Source: Fidelibacterota bacterium (GTDB taxonomy: Bacteria > Marinisomatota > Marinisomatia > Marinisomatales > TCS56). Taken from it: a stretch of DNA of 8,378 bases. How positions within the stretch are numbered: position 1 is the stretch's first letter; every line of letters begins with the position of its first letter. Below the pieces are notes generated by a model. The model saw only the letters and a program-made list of their open reading frames with translations. It did not search any database and was not told where the DNA came from. The translations under genes were made by a program, and so were the position numbers. Of the stretch, positions 1-6,767 are shown piece by piece. Location: assembly GCA_030634675.1 (NCBI GenBank), contig DAOWAH010000056.1, positions 1-8,378 of the forward strand, in the 5' to 3' direction.

Positions 1-141
1 AACGAAAGTGCGAATAGTACCGATCAGCAGGGTCTTGCCAAGGTCGATTTTCCACCAGCGGATTAAAGCAAAGGCTAGAACCATCAGCACCAGCGAAACC
101 AACACATCGGTCCAGGTTATAACATAAAAGGAGTTTTCCAT
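1..141 (-). CDS. fetB: FetB-type (UPF0014 family) ABC transporter permease, N-terminal fragment
   Basis: Only the first 47 codons are present; the gene runs off the left edge of the window. The translation starts MENSFYVITWTDVLVSLVL, followed by one hydrophobic membrane segment (roughly residues 11-26) and then a basic stretch with GKTLLIGTIRTFV (35-47). That is the layout of the UPF0014/FetB family, in which a Gly/Leu-rich segment with a conserved Arg follows the first helix. Its ATG shares one base with the TGA stop of the ATPase gene (TGATG), so the two are translationally coupled and form one transporter. FetAB in E. coli is associated with iron export at the inner membrane; the substrate here is inferred from the family only. 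The start is well fixed by the overlap. Confidence 0.75.
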   Translation of the reverse strand, partial: MENSFYVITWTDVLVSLVLMVLAFALIRWWKIDLGKTLLIGTIRTFV

Positions 142-869
142 CACTGTTCCTCCGCCAGATAAGCTCGCAATTGGGCTGAGGCAGGCTGGTTCAGAATTGT
201 TACCGGCCCATTTTCGGTGATTCGGCCCTTGTGCAGGAAAACAACCCGCTTGGCAAAGCGACGCACCAAGGTGGGATCGTGGGAAACCATGATACAGGTC
301 AGGTTCATTTCTTGGTGCAATTCAGTTACCCTTTGGATTATCCGGCGTGCCAGGGTGGGGTCCAGACTGGCGGTGGGCTCATCCAGTAACAGTACCTGGG
401 GTTGGTTCAATAACACCCGCGCCAGTGCCAGCCGCTGTTTTTCACCGCCGGACAGTGAACGGGCATCAATATGCAGGTCAATCAACTGCAAACCGACCTT
501 ATCAAGGGTAGCTAGTAAATCCAGATCAGAAAGCGGCTTAATCAGTTTTTCCCAGCGCTGCCGAATGATCAGATTATCACGCACGCTGCCAGCAATCACA
601 ACTGGTTCCTGGAATACCATCCCAACCTGCTGGCGCAGCAGGCGGATGTCCCAGTGTTTGATGCTTTTACCGCAATAATCCAGTGTGCCGCCCGTGGGTG
701 AGTCCAAGCCATTGAACAAACGCAGCAGGGAAGTCTTGCCGGAACCGGACGGCCCCAGCAAAGCCAGAAATTCACCGGATTGAATATCCAGCGAAATATC
801 GCTCAGGATTTGAACCCTTTGAACATTCCGGGCTATGTCCTTTAATTGATATAGATAATTATTTTCCAC
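141..869 (-). CDS. fetA: FetA-type ABC transporter ATP-binding protein
   Basis: A 242-residue ABC ATPase with every canonical motif in order: Walker A GPSGSGKT (39-46), Q-loop VFQEP (Gln87), signature LSGGEKQRL (139-147), Walker B LLLDEP (160-165), D-loop SLD (168-170) and switch His197 in VSHDP. The length and compact single-domain form fit the FetA/YbbL group, and the downstream partner is a UPF0014/FetB permease, which supports that assignment over a generic amino-acid or phosphonate ATPase. It would power export, possibly of iron, at the cytoplasmic face of the inner membrane. The start codon is GTG with no clear Shine-Dalgarno sequence; no other start precedes the Walker A region in a sensible position. 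A TATAAT-like -10 box lies 30 bases upstream. The gene is divergent from the polysaccharide block. All catalytic residues are intact, so it should be active. Confidence 0.88.
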   Translation of the reverse strand: MENNYLYQLKDIARNVQRVQILSDISLDIQSGEFLALLGPSGSGKTSLLRLFNGLDSPTGGTLDYCGKSIKHWDIRLLRQQVGMVFQEPVVIAGSVRDNLIIRQRWEKLIKPLSDLDLLATLDKVGLQLIDLHIDARSLSGGEKQRLALARVLLNQPQVLLLDEPTASLDPTLARRIIQRVTELHQEMNLTCIMVSHDPTLVRRFAKRVVFLHKGRITENGPVTILNQPASAQLRAYLAEEQ

Positions 870-898
870 AACCGAAACTACAGCGAAAATTATTCTGA

Positions 899-904
899 AT
901 TATA
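899..904 (-). promoter_or_regulatory. Possible -10 box for the fetAB operon
   Basis: On the minus strand these bases read TATAAT, a perfect -10 hexamer, placed to give a transcript start about 20-25 bases before the GTG of fetA. I see no good -35 hexamer at 16-18 bases spacing, and the local sequence is AT-rich, so this is a weak call. The rest of 870-1027 between the divergent blocks holds no gene. It contains only a short CGCCAC/GTGGCG inverted repeat with a spacing of roughly 60 bases and no evident function. Confidence 0.3.
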
Positions 905-1027
905 TAAAAATGGTAGGTCGCCACAGAAAGGTTTAATCCTTTGCGAGTAACGGTTAAATTCTCAATAGTTTATTTGTGACTGAGGTGGCGGAGCTATATC
1001 TAAGATTATTGCAAATGAAGTATTTAA

Positions 1028-1211
1028 ATGAAAAATGTGCTGGTATGTGGTGCTGGTGGTTGCTTTCAATATCGGCAGAATACCCGATATGATCGATCAC
1101 AAACAAAATGGCTGTCAGGTTCAGCTATTCGACAGCGCCGATCTGGCCTGTGATATCAAATGGGATTTGGAAAATCCTGAACGTTCGCGAAGGAGTAATC
1201 TGCGTTTATGA
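1028..1211 (+). pseudogene. Chimeric scar: epimerase 5' end joined to a GT4 glycosyltransferase 3' part
   Basis: The ATG at 1028 opens MKNVLVCGAGG, the N-terminal Rossmann nucleotide-binding start of an NAD-dependent sugar epimerase/dehydratase (GDP-mannose 3,5-epimerase-like), where FIG should follow. Instead the homology jumps to another frame at about 1056-1061. From there the codons read VVAFNIGRIPDMIDHKQNG (1056-1112) and later LFDSADLACDIKWDLENPER (1125-1184). This matches the C-terminal donor-domain pattern of GT4 glycosyltransferases (VVAFxxGGIPDMIxHxxNG, then FDxxDLAxxIxWxLxNPER). The expected second Gly of the GG pair is Arg, the frame stops at 1209, and no helical C-terminal tail follows. 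Neither protein can be made whole. The best reading is a deletion that fused two neighbouring polysaccharide genes. Reading the original genes from these fragments is inference; the two motif blocks are visible directly. Confidence 0.65.
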
Positions 1212-1232
1212 TTCCAGTGGACCGAGTGATAA

Positions 1233-1388
1233 ACCATCTTTTGCCAGGGTATTCGTACAAGAAAGGCTACAGACGGAAGCACAGCATATTGGTTCGATCC
1301 GGTTCCGGAAATTTCGATTGCTCAGGTCCGGTACAATCTTGTATTTGAAATTATTTCTCAGGGCATTGGTTATGAGGCTGCGCCCCTG
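1233..1388 (+). other. Coding-like remnant of unknown gene, in phase with the following GT4 gene
   Basis: Between a stop at 1230-1232 and the GT4 start at 1389 one frame stays open for 52 codons and runs directly into the glycosyltransferase. From 1287 its codons are rich in first-position G (GAT, GTT, GAA, GCT, GGC), as in real genes. The product contains YWFDPVPEISIAQVRYN and FEIISQGIGYEAAPL. A second frame is also open and ends with a stop at 1387-1389 that overlaps the GT4 ATG (TGATG), but its codon use (many AGG and TTG) looks less natural. I do not recognise the family in either frame. It is probably the tail of a gene lost in the same rearrangement as the chimeric scar just upstream. 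A native N-terminal extension of the GT4 protein is unlikely, because MNLFIDARMI is a typical GT4 N-terminus. Confidence 0.35.
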
Positions 1389-2480
1389 ATGAATCTGTTT
1401 ATCGACGCCCGCATGATCCGACATGCTGGAATCGGCACCTATATTCACGGACTAATTAGAGGATTATATAAATTACCTGGAATTCGCCATATCCAGTTGA
1501 GCGGAGACCCGGACTGCTTGCAATCTTACAAGAATAACAGAACCAATATCACCCGCGATCAGTCCCAATTCTTTTCCCTGTACGAGCAATTTTCCAGCTG
1601 GTGGAAAATGAACCAATTCGGTAAATCAATAGACCTTACACATTATCCCAATTACAATACTTACTATAATCCTAAATGGCCATATGTTGTCACTATCCAT
1701 GACCTGATACAATTCCAGTATAATTACGGAAACTCATTCAAGCGTAAGCTGGCCTGGCAGCTGTTGCGCCGGGTTGTCACCAATGCCCGCCAGGTTGTCT
1801 GTATCTCTGAAACTACTCGTTCCGCCCTGATAAAATTTTTCCCCAATCTAAATAAAGAAAAAATCAGTTTTGTCTACAATCCGGTCGACCATTTGAAAGA
1901 TTATCGTACAGATACCAGCAACATGGTGCAGCTCAATCAACCATATATTCTGTGCGTTGGCAGCCGCAAACCGCATAAAAATTTTAGTCTGGTTGTTGAA
2001 GCACTTGATATTCTAAACGATAAATATCCCAGCCTGGGACTAATAATTATCGGCCAGCGTTTCCGTAAACCGGATTATATTGATGAAGCAATCCAGCGCA
2101 GCAGGAGCCGGTCACTGATCATCCTGCTGAAAGATGTTCCGGATGAGGAACTGAACGGATACTACCAGAAAGCCCGCTTGGTAATCGTACCTTCGTTGGC
2201 AGAGGGATTTGGTTTCGTGCCATTCGAGAGTGCCTTCCGGGGCACCTGTCCTATCATATCTGATATACCAGTGCATCGGGAGATTTATGGAAATTCGCTG
2301 CCTTTTTTTAATCCGTATGATCCAACCAGTCTGGCCGAACTGGTCTCTAAGCTGATTGAATCGCCACAAGAACAATCCTTACATATGGAGAAGGTTAAAA
2401 CAATCGCTGAAAATTATACGACTGAAAAGTTCATTTATGAGCTGATGGACATTTATCGATCAGTAATGGTAAAAAAATGA
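1389..2480 (+). CDS. GT4 family glycosyltransferase (group 1)
   Basis: A full-length 363-residue GT-B fold glycosyltransferase. The N-terminal acceptor domain opens MNLFIDARMIRHAGIGTY, the usual glycine-loop start of the mannosyl/rhamnosyl-type GT4 enzymes, with HDLIQFQ (104-110) and CISETTRS (138-145) at the domain border. The C-terminal donor domain shows YILCVGSRKPHKN (186-198) for phosphate binding and the EX7E pair Glu272/Glu280 within PSLAEGFGFVPFE. It would transfer a sugar from a nucleotide donor to a growing lipid-linked glycan at the cytoplasmic side of the inner membrane; the donor and linkage cannot be read from sequence. A GAGG lies about 11 bases before the ATG. The 3' end overlaps the next, broken GT4 gene by ATGA, a normal polysaccharide-operon junction. 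It is the only intact gene of the plus-strand block, so its physiological use is uncertain. Confidence 0.88.
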   Translation: MNLFIDARMIRHAGIGTYIHGLIRGLYKLPGIRHIQLSGDPDCLQSYKNNRTNITRDQSQFFSLYEQFSSWWKMNQFGKSIDLTHYPNYNTYYNPKWPYVVTIHDLIQFQYNYGNSFKRKLAWQLLRRVVTNARQVVCISETTRSALIKFFPNLNKEKISFVYNPVDHLKDYRTDTSNMVQLNQPYILCVGSRKPHKNFSLVVEALDILNDKYPSLGLIIIGQRFRKPDYIDEAIQRSRSRSLIILLKDVPDEELNGYYQKARLVIVPSLAEGFGFVPFESAFRGTCPIISDIPVHREIYGNSLPFFNPYDPTSLAELVSKLIESPQEQSLHMEKVKTIAENYTTEKFIYELMDIYRSVMVKK

Positions 2481-2726
2481 AAACTGCTTTAACCCACTAC
2501 TGGTTTTACAGGATACGTGGCGGCGGAAATTTTACACCAGTTTCCCGCTGCCGATCTGTTTATCCATTTATTTATTCCCGATAACCTCGATCTGGTTATT
2601 CTTGATCGTCATGTAACCACTACATTCATTGACCGTCTGCTCTTGACTGGCCAGATCTATCAGGCTCATTTACCATTGATGCCCGCTGCCCTCAAACGGC
2701 TGGATTTATCAGAATATGATTTAATC
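2477..2726 (+). pseudogene. GT4 family glycosyltransferase, frameshifted and truncated
   Basis: The ATG overlaps the previous stop (ATGA) and encodes MKTALTHYWFYRIRGG, the usual start of GT4 enzymes of the type MKxALxHYWxxxxRGGEKV. The frame is then lost. Homology resumes in another frame at 2517: VAAEILHQFPAADLFIHLF, then TTFIDRLL, YQAHLPLMPAALKRLDLSEYDLI (2613-2726), which follows the family pattern closely. The expected glutamate-lysine of GGEKV is missing at the switch, and the frame change is consistent with a short deletion of length 2 modulo 3. After YDLI (2726) the similarity ends abruptly where the IS200-like element begins; the rest of the enzyme, including the whole donor domain, is absent. 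No active product is possible. It was presumably co-translated with the intact GT4 gene upstream. Confidence 0.8.
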
Positions 2727-2735
2727 AAAAGAATT

Positions 2736-2753
2736 CCTCGATGCTTTCGTCGG
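2736..2753 (+). repeat. IS200-like left-end hairpin
   Basis: CGATG (2739-2743) can pair with CGTCG (2748-2752) around a CTTT loop, with one G-T wobble, and a further T-G wobble extends it. It sits 26 bases before the TnpA start and resembles the right-end hairpin of the same element, as expected for the two TnpA binding sites. The stem is weaker than the right one, probably through decay. Confidence 0.5.
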
Positions 2754-2778
2754 TGTGAATGATATGTTAATTTGTGAT

Positions 2779-3222
2779 GTGAGCGAGCATGTTAAAAAGA
2801 GGCATAATAAACGTTATTATTGTATCACTTGGTATTTCCGTCAAAATATTGGCGGGCTGTATTCACGGGAGCCGTGGATTTGAGTTTAGAGGAAGTATGT
2901 TTAAGGATAGAAGAGCGATATAAGGTAGTATTTTTAGAGATTGGCGTGGATAATGATCATGTTCATTTTTTAGTACAAAGCGTTCCAAAGATAACGGTGA
3001 CACGGATAGTCACAATAATAAAGAGTATGTCAGCACGAGAGTAATATTTTGTCGCAAGGAGATAAATAAGTTATTATGGGGTGGTAATATATGAACGAGA
3101 TGTTATTGTGTGAATACAGTATAGGTCGTTATGGCAATGAACAAGTGATTAAGGATTATGTCAAAAGTCAAGGTGGGAAGTACCAGCAAATATATAGGAG
3201 TCCGTTGGATTTATTTGGGTAA
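2779..3222 (+). pseudogene. tnpA: IS200/IS605 family TnpA transposase (Y1 HUH), multiply frameshifted
   Basis: The reconstructed protein begins at GTG 2779 with SEHVKKRHNKRYY. It shifts frame near 2820 to YHLVFPSKYWRAVF and continues through LEIGVDNDHVHFLVQSVPK, where HVH (2959-2967) is the HUH metal-binding motif of Y1 transposases, to KSMSARE and a stop at 3042-3044. A further shift restores IFCRKEINKLLWGG (3048-3089), then an in-frame TGA stands where Trp is expected. The region that should hold the catalytic tyrosine (about 3095-3115) is disrupted again before GRYGNEQVIKDYVKSQG (3127-3177) and the final stop. At least three frame changes plus a nonsense codon are visible. The known role of the family is single-strand DNA transposition using the subterminal hairpins; this copy cannot do it. 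Confidence 0.85.
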
Positions 3223-3233
3223 GAGGCAGAAGA

Positions 3234-3257
3234 TACCTCGACCCTTGGGTCGGGGTA
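3234..3257 (+). repeat. IS200-like right-end hairpin
   Basis: An almost perfect hairpin: the 11 bases 3234-3244 pair with 3247-3257 around TT, with a single T-G wobble. It follows the TnpA stop by 11 bases, the usual place for the right-end recognition hairpin, and shares CCTCGA and GTCGG with the left end. There is no T-run after it, so it is not a terminator. Confidence 0.65.
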
Positions 3258-3266
3258 GTTCATTTT

Positions 3267-3291
3267 AAAAAGGGCGCCGTGGCGCCCTTTT
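3267..3291. terminator. Bidirectional rho-independent terminator
   Basis: AAAAGGGCGCC is followed by GT and GGCGCCCTTTT, a strong GC-rich stem flanked by A-run and T-run so that it ends transcription from both sides. It lies 19 bases past the stop of lhgO on the minus strand and just beyond the IS200 remnant on the plus strand, and so separates the two converging blocks. It is the natural end of the wbpA-lhgO transcript. Confidence 0.88.
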
Positions 3292-3309
3292 CTGTTATAT
3301 AAATATTGC

Positions 3310-4500
3310 TTATTTTAATGCTAGCCGGGCAATCGATTCGCCAATGGCCAGTGAGGCAGTAGCAGCCGGAGATGGAGCATTCAGGATATTTATCATCTGT
3401 TCACTTTGGGTAATGGCAAAATCATCACTGAGCCGGCCATCGCTATAGAGCGCTTGAGCCCGCACGCCGGCTCCGCCTGGTTCCAGATCGCTACCGGTGA
3501 TCTCAGGAATCAGTCTCTGTAAAGCTTTTACAAAAGCCGGTTTGAAATAGGAACGATACATTTCTCCCATTCCCATTTTCCAGAATTTCCCGGCCATACC
3601 CCAGAAAGCAGGATAGGTCAGGGTCTCAAACAATTCCGTCAGATTGAAATCGCTTTTTCGGTAACCTTCCCGGGCGAAGGCCAGAACGGCGTTGGGTCCC
3701 GCTTCCACCTTTCCATCGATTCCCCGTGTATAATGCACACCGAGGAACGGGAAATTGGGATCGGGCACGGGATAGATCAAGTTTTTCACTAAGTAGTGAC
3801 TTGCCGGCTTGATGGTATAATATTCACCCCGGAAGGGAATTATTTTAAGATTAGGCTTGGTATCGCCAAGAGCAGCAATCTTATCACAGTACAGGCCGGC
3901 GCAGTTGATTATTTTTCGTGTTTTGTAATCGCCAGTCATGGTTTCGATTATGCATTCATCAAGAGTAATTTCGATTCCGGTGACTTTGGAATTGAGTATA
4001 ATCTCACCACCGGTTTTACCGATGACAGCGCCATAAGCTTCAGCCACGCTGGAAAAATCAATAATACCGGTACTGGGCGAATAAAGAGCCTGCACACCGG
4101 CAGCATGGGGTTCCAGTTCTACCAGACGTTCCGGGCCGATCATCTCCAAATCAGGAACACCGTTAGCCTGTCCCCGTTCGTACAAGTCTTTCAGACGCGG
4201 TAGTTCCTCGTCGGAAGTGGCTACGATGACCTTACCGCACAGTTCGTAGGGGATGCTATTCTGCCGGGCGAATTCCAGCAATTTATCAAAGCCCTCACGG
4301 CAATTGCGTGCTTTCAGGGAACCGGGTTTATAGTAAATACCCGAATGGATGACACCACTATTATGTCCGGTTTGATGGGCAGCCAGTGATGCTTCCTTAT
4401 CAATAATAAGCAATTTAAGGTCCGGTTGCTGTTCCAACAGCTTTATGCCGGTGGCCAACCCGATGATACCGGCGCCGACTATGGTGATATCGTAAACCAT
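3310..4500 (-). CDS. lhgO: L-2-hydroxyglutarate oxidase (LhgO family FAD oxidoreductase)
   Basis: A 396-residue flavoprotein of the DAO superfamily. It has the dinucleotide-binding GAGIIG (9-14) and the adenosine-ribose binding acidic end IDKE (33-36). The LhgO-type HNSGVIHSGIYY (46-57), NCAGLYCDKIA (199-209), FPFLGVHYTR (250-259), GPNAVLAF (268-275), GGAGVRAQ (342-349) and NAPSPAATASLAIG (374-387) follow. The family oxidises L-2-hydroxyglutarate to 2-oxoglutarate with FAD and passes electrons to the membrane quinone pool. Length is slightly below that of E. coli LhgO, with no motif missing. The ATG directly abuts the stop of wbpA, with a good GGGAGA ribosome site inside the end of that gene, so the two are co-translated. 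That position suggests a job in nucleotide-sugar synthesis: removing the 2-hydroxyglutarate made by a WbpB-type dehydrogenase. A general catabolic role is the alternative. Confidence 0.88.
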   Translation of the reverse strand: MVYDITIVGAGIIGLATGIKLLEQQPDLKLLIIDKEASLAAHQTGHNSGVIHSGIYYKPGSLKARNCREGFDKLLEFARQNSIPYELCGKVIVATSDEELPRLKDLYERGQANGVPDLEMIGPERLVELEPHAAGVQALYSPSTGIIDFSSVAEAYGAVIGKTGGEIILNSKVTGIEITLDECIIETMTGDYKTRKIINCAGLYCDKIAALGDTKPNLKIIPFRGEYYTIKPASHYLVKNLIYPVPDPNFPFLGVHYTRGIDGKVEAGPNAVLAFAREGYRKSDFNLTELFETLTYPAFWGMAGKFWKMGMGEMYRSYFKPAFVKALQRLIPEITGSDLEPGGAGVRAQALYSDGRLSDDFAITQSEQMINILNAPSPAATASLAIGESIARLALK

Positions 4501-5832
4501 TTATTCTCCCGGAAATCCTACACCCAGTTTAATAATATGTTTGGCCTTGTTTTTATTATCAATCGTGTTCCTGGTGTCAATGATAAGTTGCGCCTGTTCC
4601 CGGATCAAACGATAGTCGATATTGCTATGGGCGGTGAGAATAACCACGGCATCGAAACCTTGAATAGAATCAGGGGATATATTAGACAGACTGGTTTTCG
4701 AATCACCGTTCCATTTAATCATTGGCACAAACGGATCATAATAATCAACTTCGGCGCCCTGATTTTCCAACAGACGTAAAACATCCAGGGCTGGGGATTC
4801 GCGTACATCGTCAATATCCTTTTTATAGGCGATTCCGATCAACAACAGTTTACTGCCATTGATTGCTTTTTTAAATTGGTTTAGGCCGGTACTGACCAGA
4901 TCGACCACATGATAAGGCATATTGGTATTGATTTCACCGGCCAGTTCAATGAAGCGTGCTTTATAATCCAATGATTTCAGTTTCCAGGCCAGGTAATGAG
5001 GATCGATAGGAATACAATGACCACCGAGACCTGGTCCAGGTACAAATTTCATATAACCGAATGGTTTGGTATTGGCCGCTTCGATTACTTCCCAAACATC
5101 CACACCCAGTTTTTCACAGATGATAGCCATCTCGTTCACCAAACCGATATTGATCGAGCGGAAAGTGTTTTCCAGCAATTTGACTAACTCGGCTGATTCA
5201 GGTGATGATACCGGTACAACTTTGTCAATCACGCGGGAGTATAACTCGGTACCGAATCCGGTGCAGGTCGCGGTGATACCGCCAATCACTTTAGGCGTAT
5301 TTTTGATCTGATAATTAGGGTTGCCCGGATCGACTCGCTCCGGCGAGAAACACAGGAAAAAATCCTGCCCAACTTGCAGACCGGTTTCTTCTTCGAGGCG
5401 TGAGAGGATCAGGTCACGGGTTGTACCGGGGTAGGTGGTGCTTTCCAGTATGATGAAAATATCCTTATGTAGATATTTAACTAATTCATCCAGTACGGCT
5501 ACGATATAAGATACGTCCGGGTCTTTCAGTTTATTCAGCGGGGTTGGTACGCAGATGGTAACCACGTCAATATTTTGAATAACAGCAAAATCAGTTGTGG
5601 CAGAAAACCGTTTATCGGCTACTTGCTGCTTGAAAAATTCATCATCGACATCTTGAATATAATTTTCACCAAGATTCAGTGTAGCGACTCGCGTTTTATC
5701 AATATCAATTCCCGTAACCCGATATCCGGAACGGTTGAATTCCATTGCCAGCGGTAATCCTACATACCCCAGACCCACAACACCAATTGTGGCGGATTTA
5801 TTTTTAATTTTTGACAGTAATAATTCAGACAC
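4501..5832 (-). CDS. wbpA: UDP-N-acetylglucosamine 6-dehydrogenase (WbpA-type nucleotide sugar dehydrogenase)
   Basis: A 443-residue member of the UDP-glucose/GDP-mannose dehydrogenase family. It shows the N-terminal NAD-binding GVVGLGYVGLPLA (17-29), CVPTPLN (94-100), ESTTYPGTT (130-138), SPERVDPGN (163-171) and the catalytic Cys273 in GPGLGGHCIPIDP (266-278). The C-terminal domain has IAYKKDIDDVRESPALDVL (334-352), with Lys/Asp/Arg for substrate binding, and YDPFVP. The GGHCIPIDP form and overall length place it with the WbpA/TviB branch rather than UDP-glucose dehydrogenase; the exact substrate is inferred. The family makes two NAD-dependent oxidations at C6 to give the uronic acid, in the cytosol. 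The start is GTG, chosen because the Rossmann motif begins 16 codons later; the ribosome site is poor (AAGAAAG, distant). It is followed with no gap by lhgO. A 146-base AT-rich gap without a clear promoter separates it from the GT2 gene upstream. Confidence 0.88.
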   Translation of the reverse strand: MSELLLSKIKNKSATIGVVGLGYVGLPLAMEFNRSGYRVTGIDIDKTRVATLNLGENYIQDVDDEFFKQQVADKRFSATTDFAVIQNIDVVTICVPTPLNKLKDPDVSYIVAVLDELVKYLHKDIFIILESTTYPGTTRDLILSRLEEETGLQVGQDFFLCFSPERVDPGNPNYQIKNTPKVIGGITATCTGFGTELYSRVIDKVVPVSSPESAELVKLLENTFRSINIGLVNEMAIICEKLGVDVWEVIEAANTKPFGYMKFVPGPGLGGHCIPIDPHYLAWKLKSLDYKARFIELAGEINTNMPYHVVDLVSTGLNQFKKAINGSKLLLIGIAYKKDIDDVRESPALDVLRLLENQGAEVDYYDPFVPMIKWNGDSKTSLSNISPDSIQGFDAVVILTAHSNIDYRLIREQAQLIIDTRNTIDNKNKAKHIIKLGVGFPGE

Positions 5833-5978
5833 GATAATAATCTTTCTTGATTAGCGGTCAATCTTTGAGTTAGTCTTTATAAATAGACCTGAAATTAGTT
5901 TAATGGCTTGATAGAGTTCTATATAATTAAGCTATAGCGAGGGCTGGAAAAAAATAATAGGGCATATTTTGACAGAGA

Positions 5979-6644
5979 TCACTCGCAGCGGTATTTCGCA
6001 CAACTCCACAGCGCTGCAATCCCGTCCCACCAGCGGATTTTTTTCCCATCCTCCACCGATCTCCGTACATAGCTGATGGGCACTTCCCGGACGCGGCAAT
6101 TCAGTTTATATAGTTTGGCCGTAATCTCAGCATCGATACCAAAACCATTTGATGAAAGTCGCATTCCCTTGAAAAGCTTGGTGGGTATAACTTTATAACA
6201 GGTGGATATATCGGTCAGGTTACCGCCATTCAGAATATTGGCAAAAGTAGTCAGGGAGCGGTTACCAATGGTATGCCAGGTGTGCGGTAATTCACGTTCC
6301 AGAAAGCGGCTGCCATAAATAGCGTCGGCGATTCCATGTCGTAGGGGTTCGATCAACAGTGGGTAATCGCTGGGATTGTATTCCAGATCGGCGTCCTGCA
6401 GGATGACATAGTCACCCTTAATCAACGGGATGGCTGATCGCAGGGCTGTACCCTTGCCCATCCGCAGGGAATGGTGGATTAATTCAATTCCATCGATTTC
6501 CTGCAGTAAGTCGGCGGATCCATCAGTTGAACCGTCATCGATGACAATGATCTGTGTAGCAATAGATACTGCTTTAACCCGGCGAATCAGCTCAGCGCAG
6601 GTTTGTAATTCATTATAAATTGGTATGAGTATGGTTAATAACAA
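5979..6644 (-). CDS. GT2 family glycosyltransferase (polyprenyl-phosphate sugar transferase type)
   Basis: A 221-residue GT-A enzyme similar in layout to dolichyl/undecaprenyl-phosphate mannosyl- or glucosyltransferases. It has an N-terminal LTILIPIYNE (3-12), IVIDDGSTDGS (33-43) for nucleotide binding, GKGTALRSA (63-71), the metal-binding DAD (84-86) in ILQDADLEYNP, GSRF (111-114), and the SSNGFGIDAEITAKL segment (164-178). There are no C-terminal membrane helices, so it is a soluble or peripherally bound type. It probably loads a sugar onto a lipid carrier for the polysaccharide made with wbpA. The start is uncertain: TTG at 6644 gives the usual family N-terminus, no ATG or GTG lies between it and the in-frame stop at 6684-6686, and no clear ribosome site is visible. 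It is the first gene of the minus-strand block. Confidence 0.82.
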   Translation of the reverse strand: MLLTILIPIYNELQTCAELIRRVKAVSIATQIIVIDDGSTDGSADLLQEIDGIELIHHSLRMGKGTALRSAIPLIKGDYVILQDADLEYNPSDYPLLIEPLRHGIADAIYGSRFLERELPHTWHTIGNRSLTTFANILNGGNLTDISTCYKVIPTKLFKGMRLSSNGFGIDAEITAKLYKLNCRVREVPISYVRRSVEDGKKIRWWDGIAALWSCAKYRCE

Positions 6645-6767
6645 TGCGGCTATCAGTTTGATATTATAGACGTATGGTTTACATTAAATTACAAAGTATA
6701 ACCGATATTTCATGCGTGAAACTTGATGCTGGAAAAAATGGTTGCGGGTTATCCCACCAGAAGTATT

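Larger units (their letters stand above)
2727..3260 (+). mobile_element. Degenerate IS200/IS605-type insertion sequence
   Basis: The element consists of a left-end hairpin (2736-2753), a broken single-domain TnpA gene (2779-3222) and a right-end hairpin (3234-3257). There is no tnpB. The two ends carry closely similar subterminal sequences: 2735-2756 and 3235-3256 agree at 16 of 22 positions and share CCTCGA, CTT and GTCGG at matching places. Paired subterminal hairpins, rather than terminal inverted repeats, are what Y1-type IS200/IS605 elements use as transposase recognition sites. The outer borders are approximate because these elements make no target duplication. It lies at the exact point where GT4 homology ends, so insertion, perhaps with a flanking deletion, truncated that gene. 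Several frameshifts make it immobile on its own. Confidence 0.75.

Noticed and set aside
1206..1448. Minus-strand open frame of 80 codons
   Set aside because: Overlaps the start of the intact GT4 gene in antisense and shows no motif or ribosome site.
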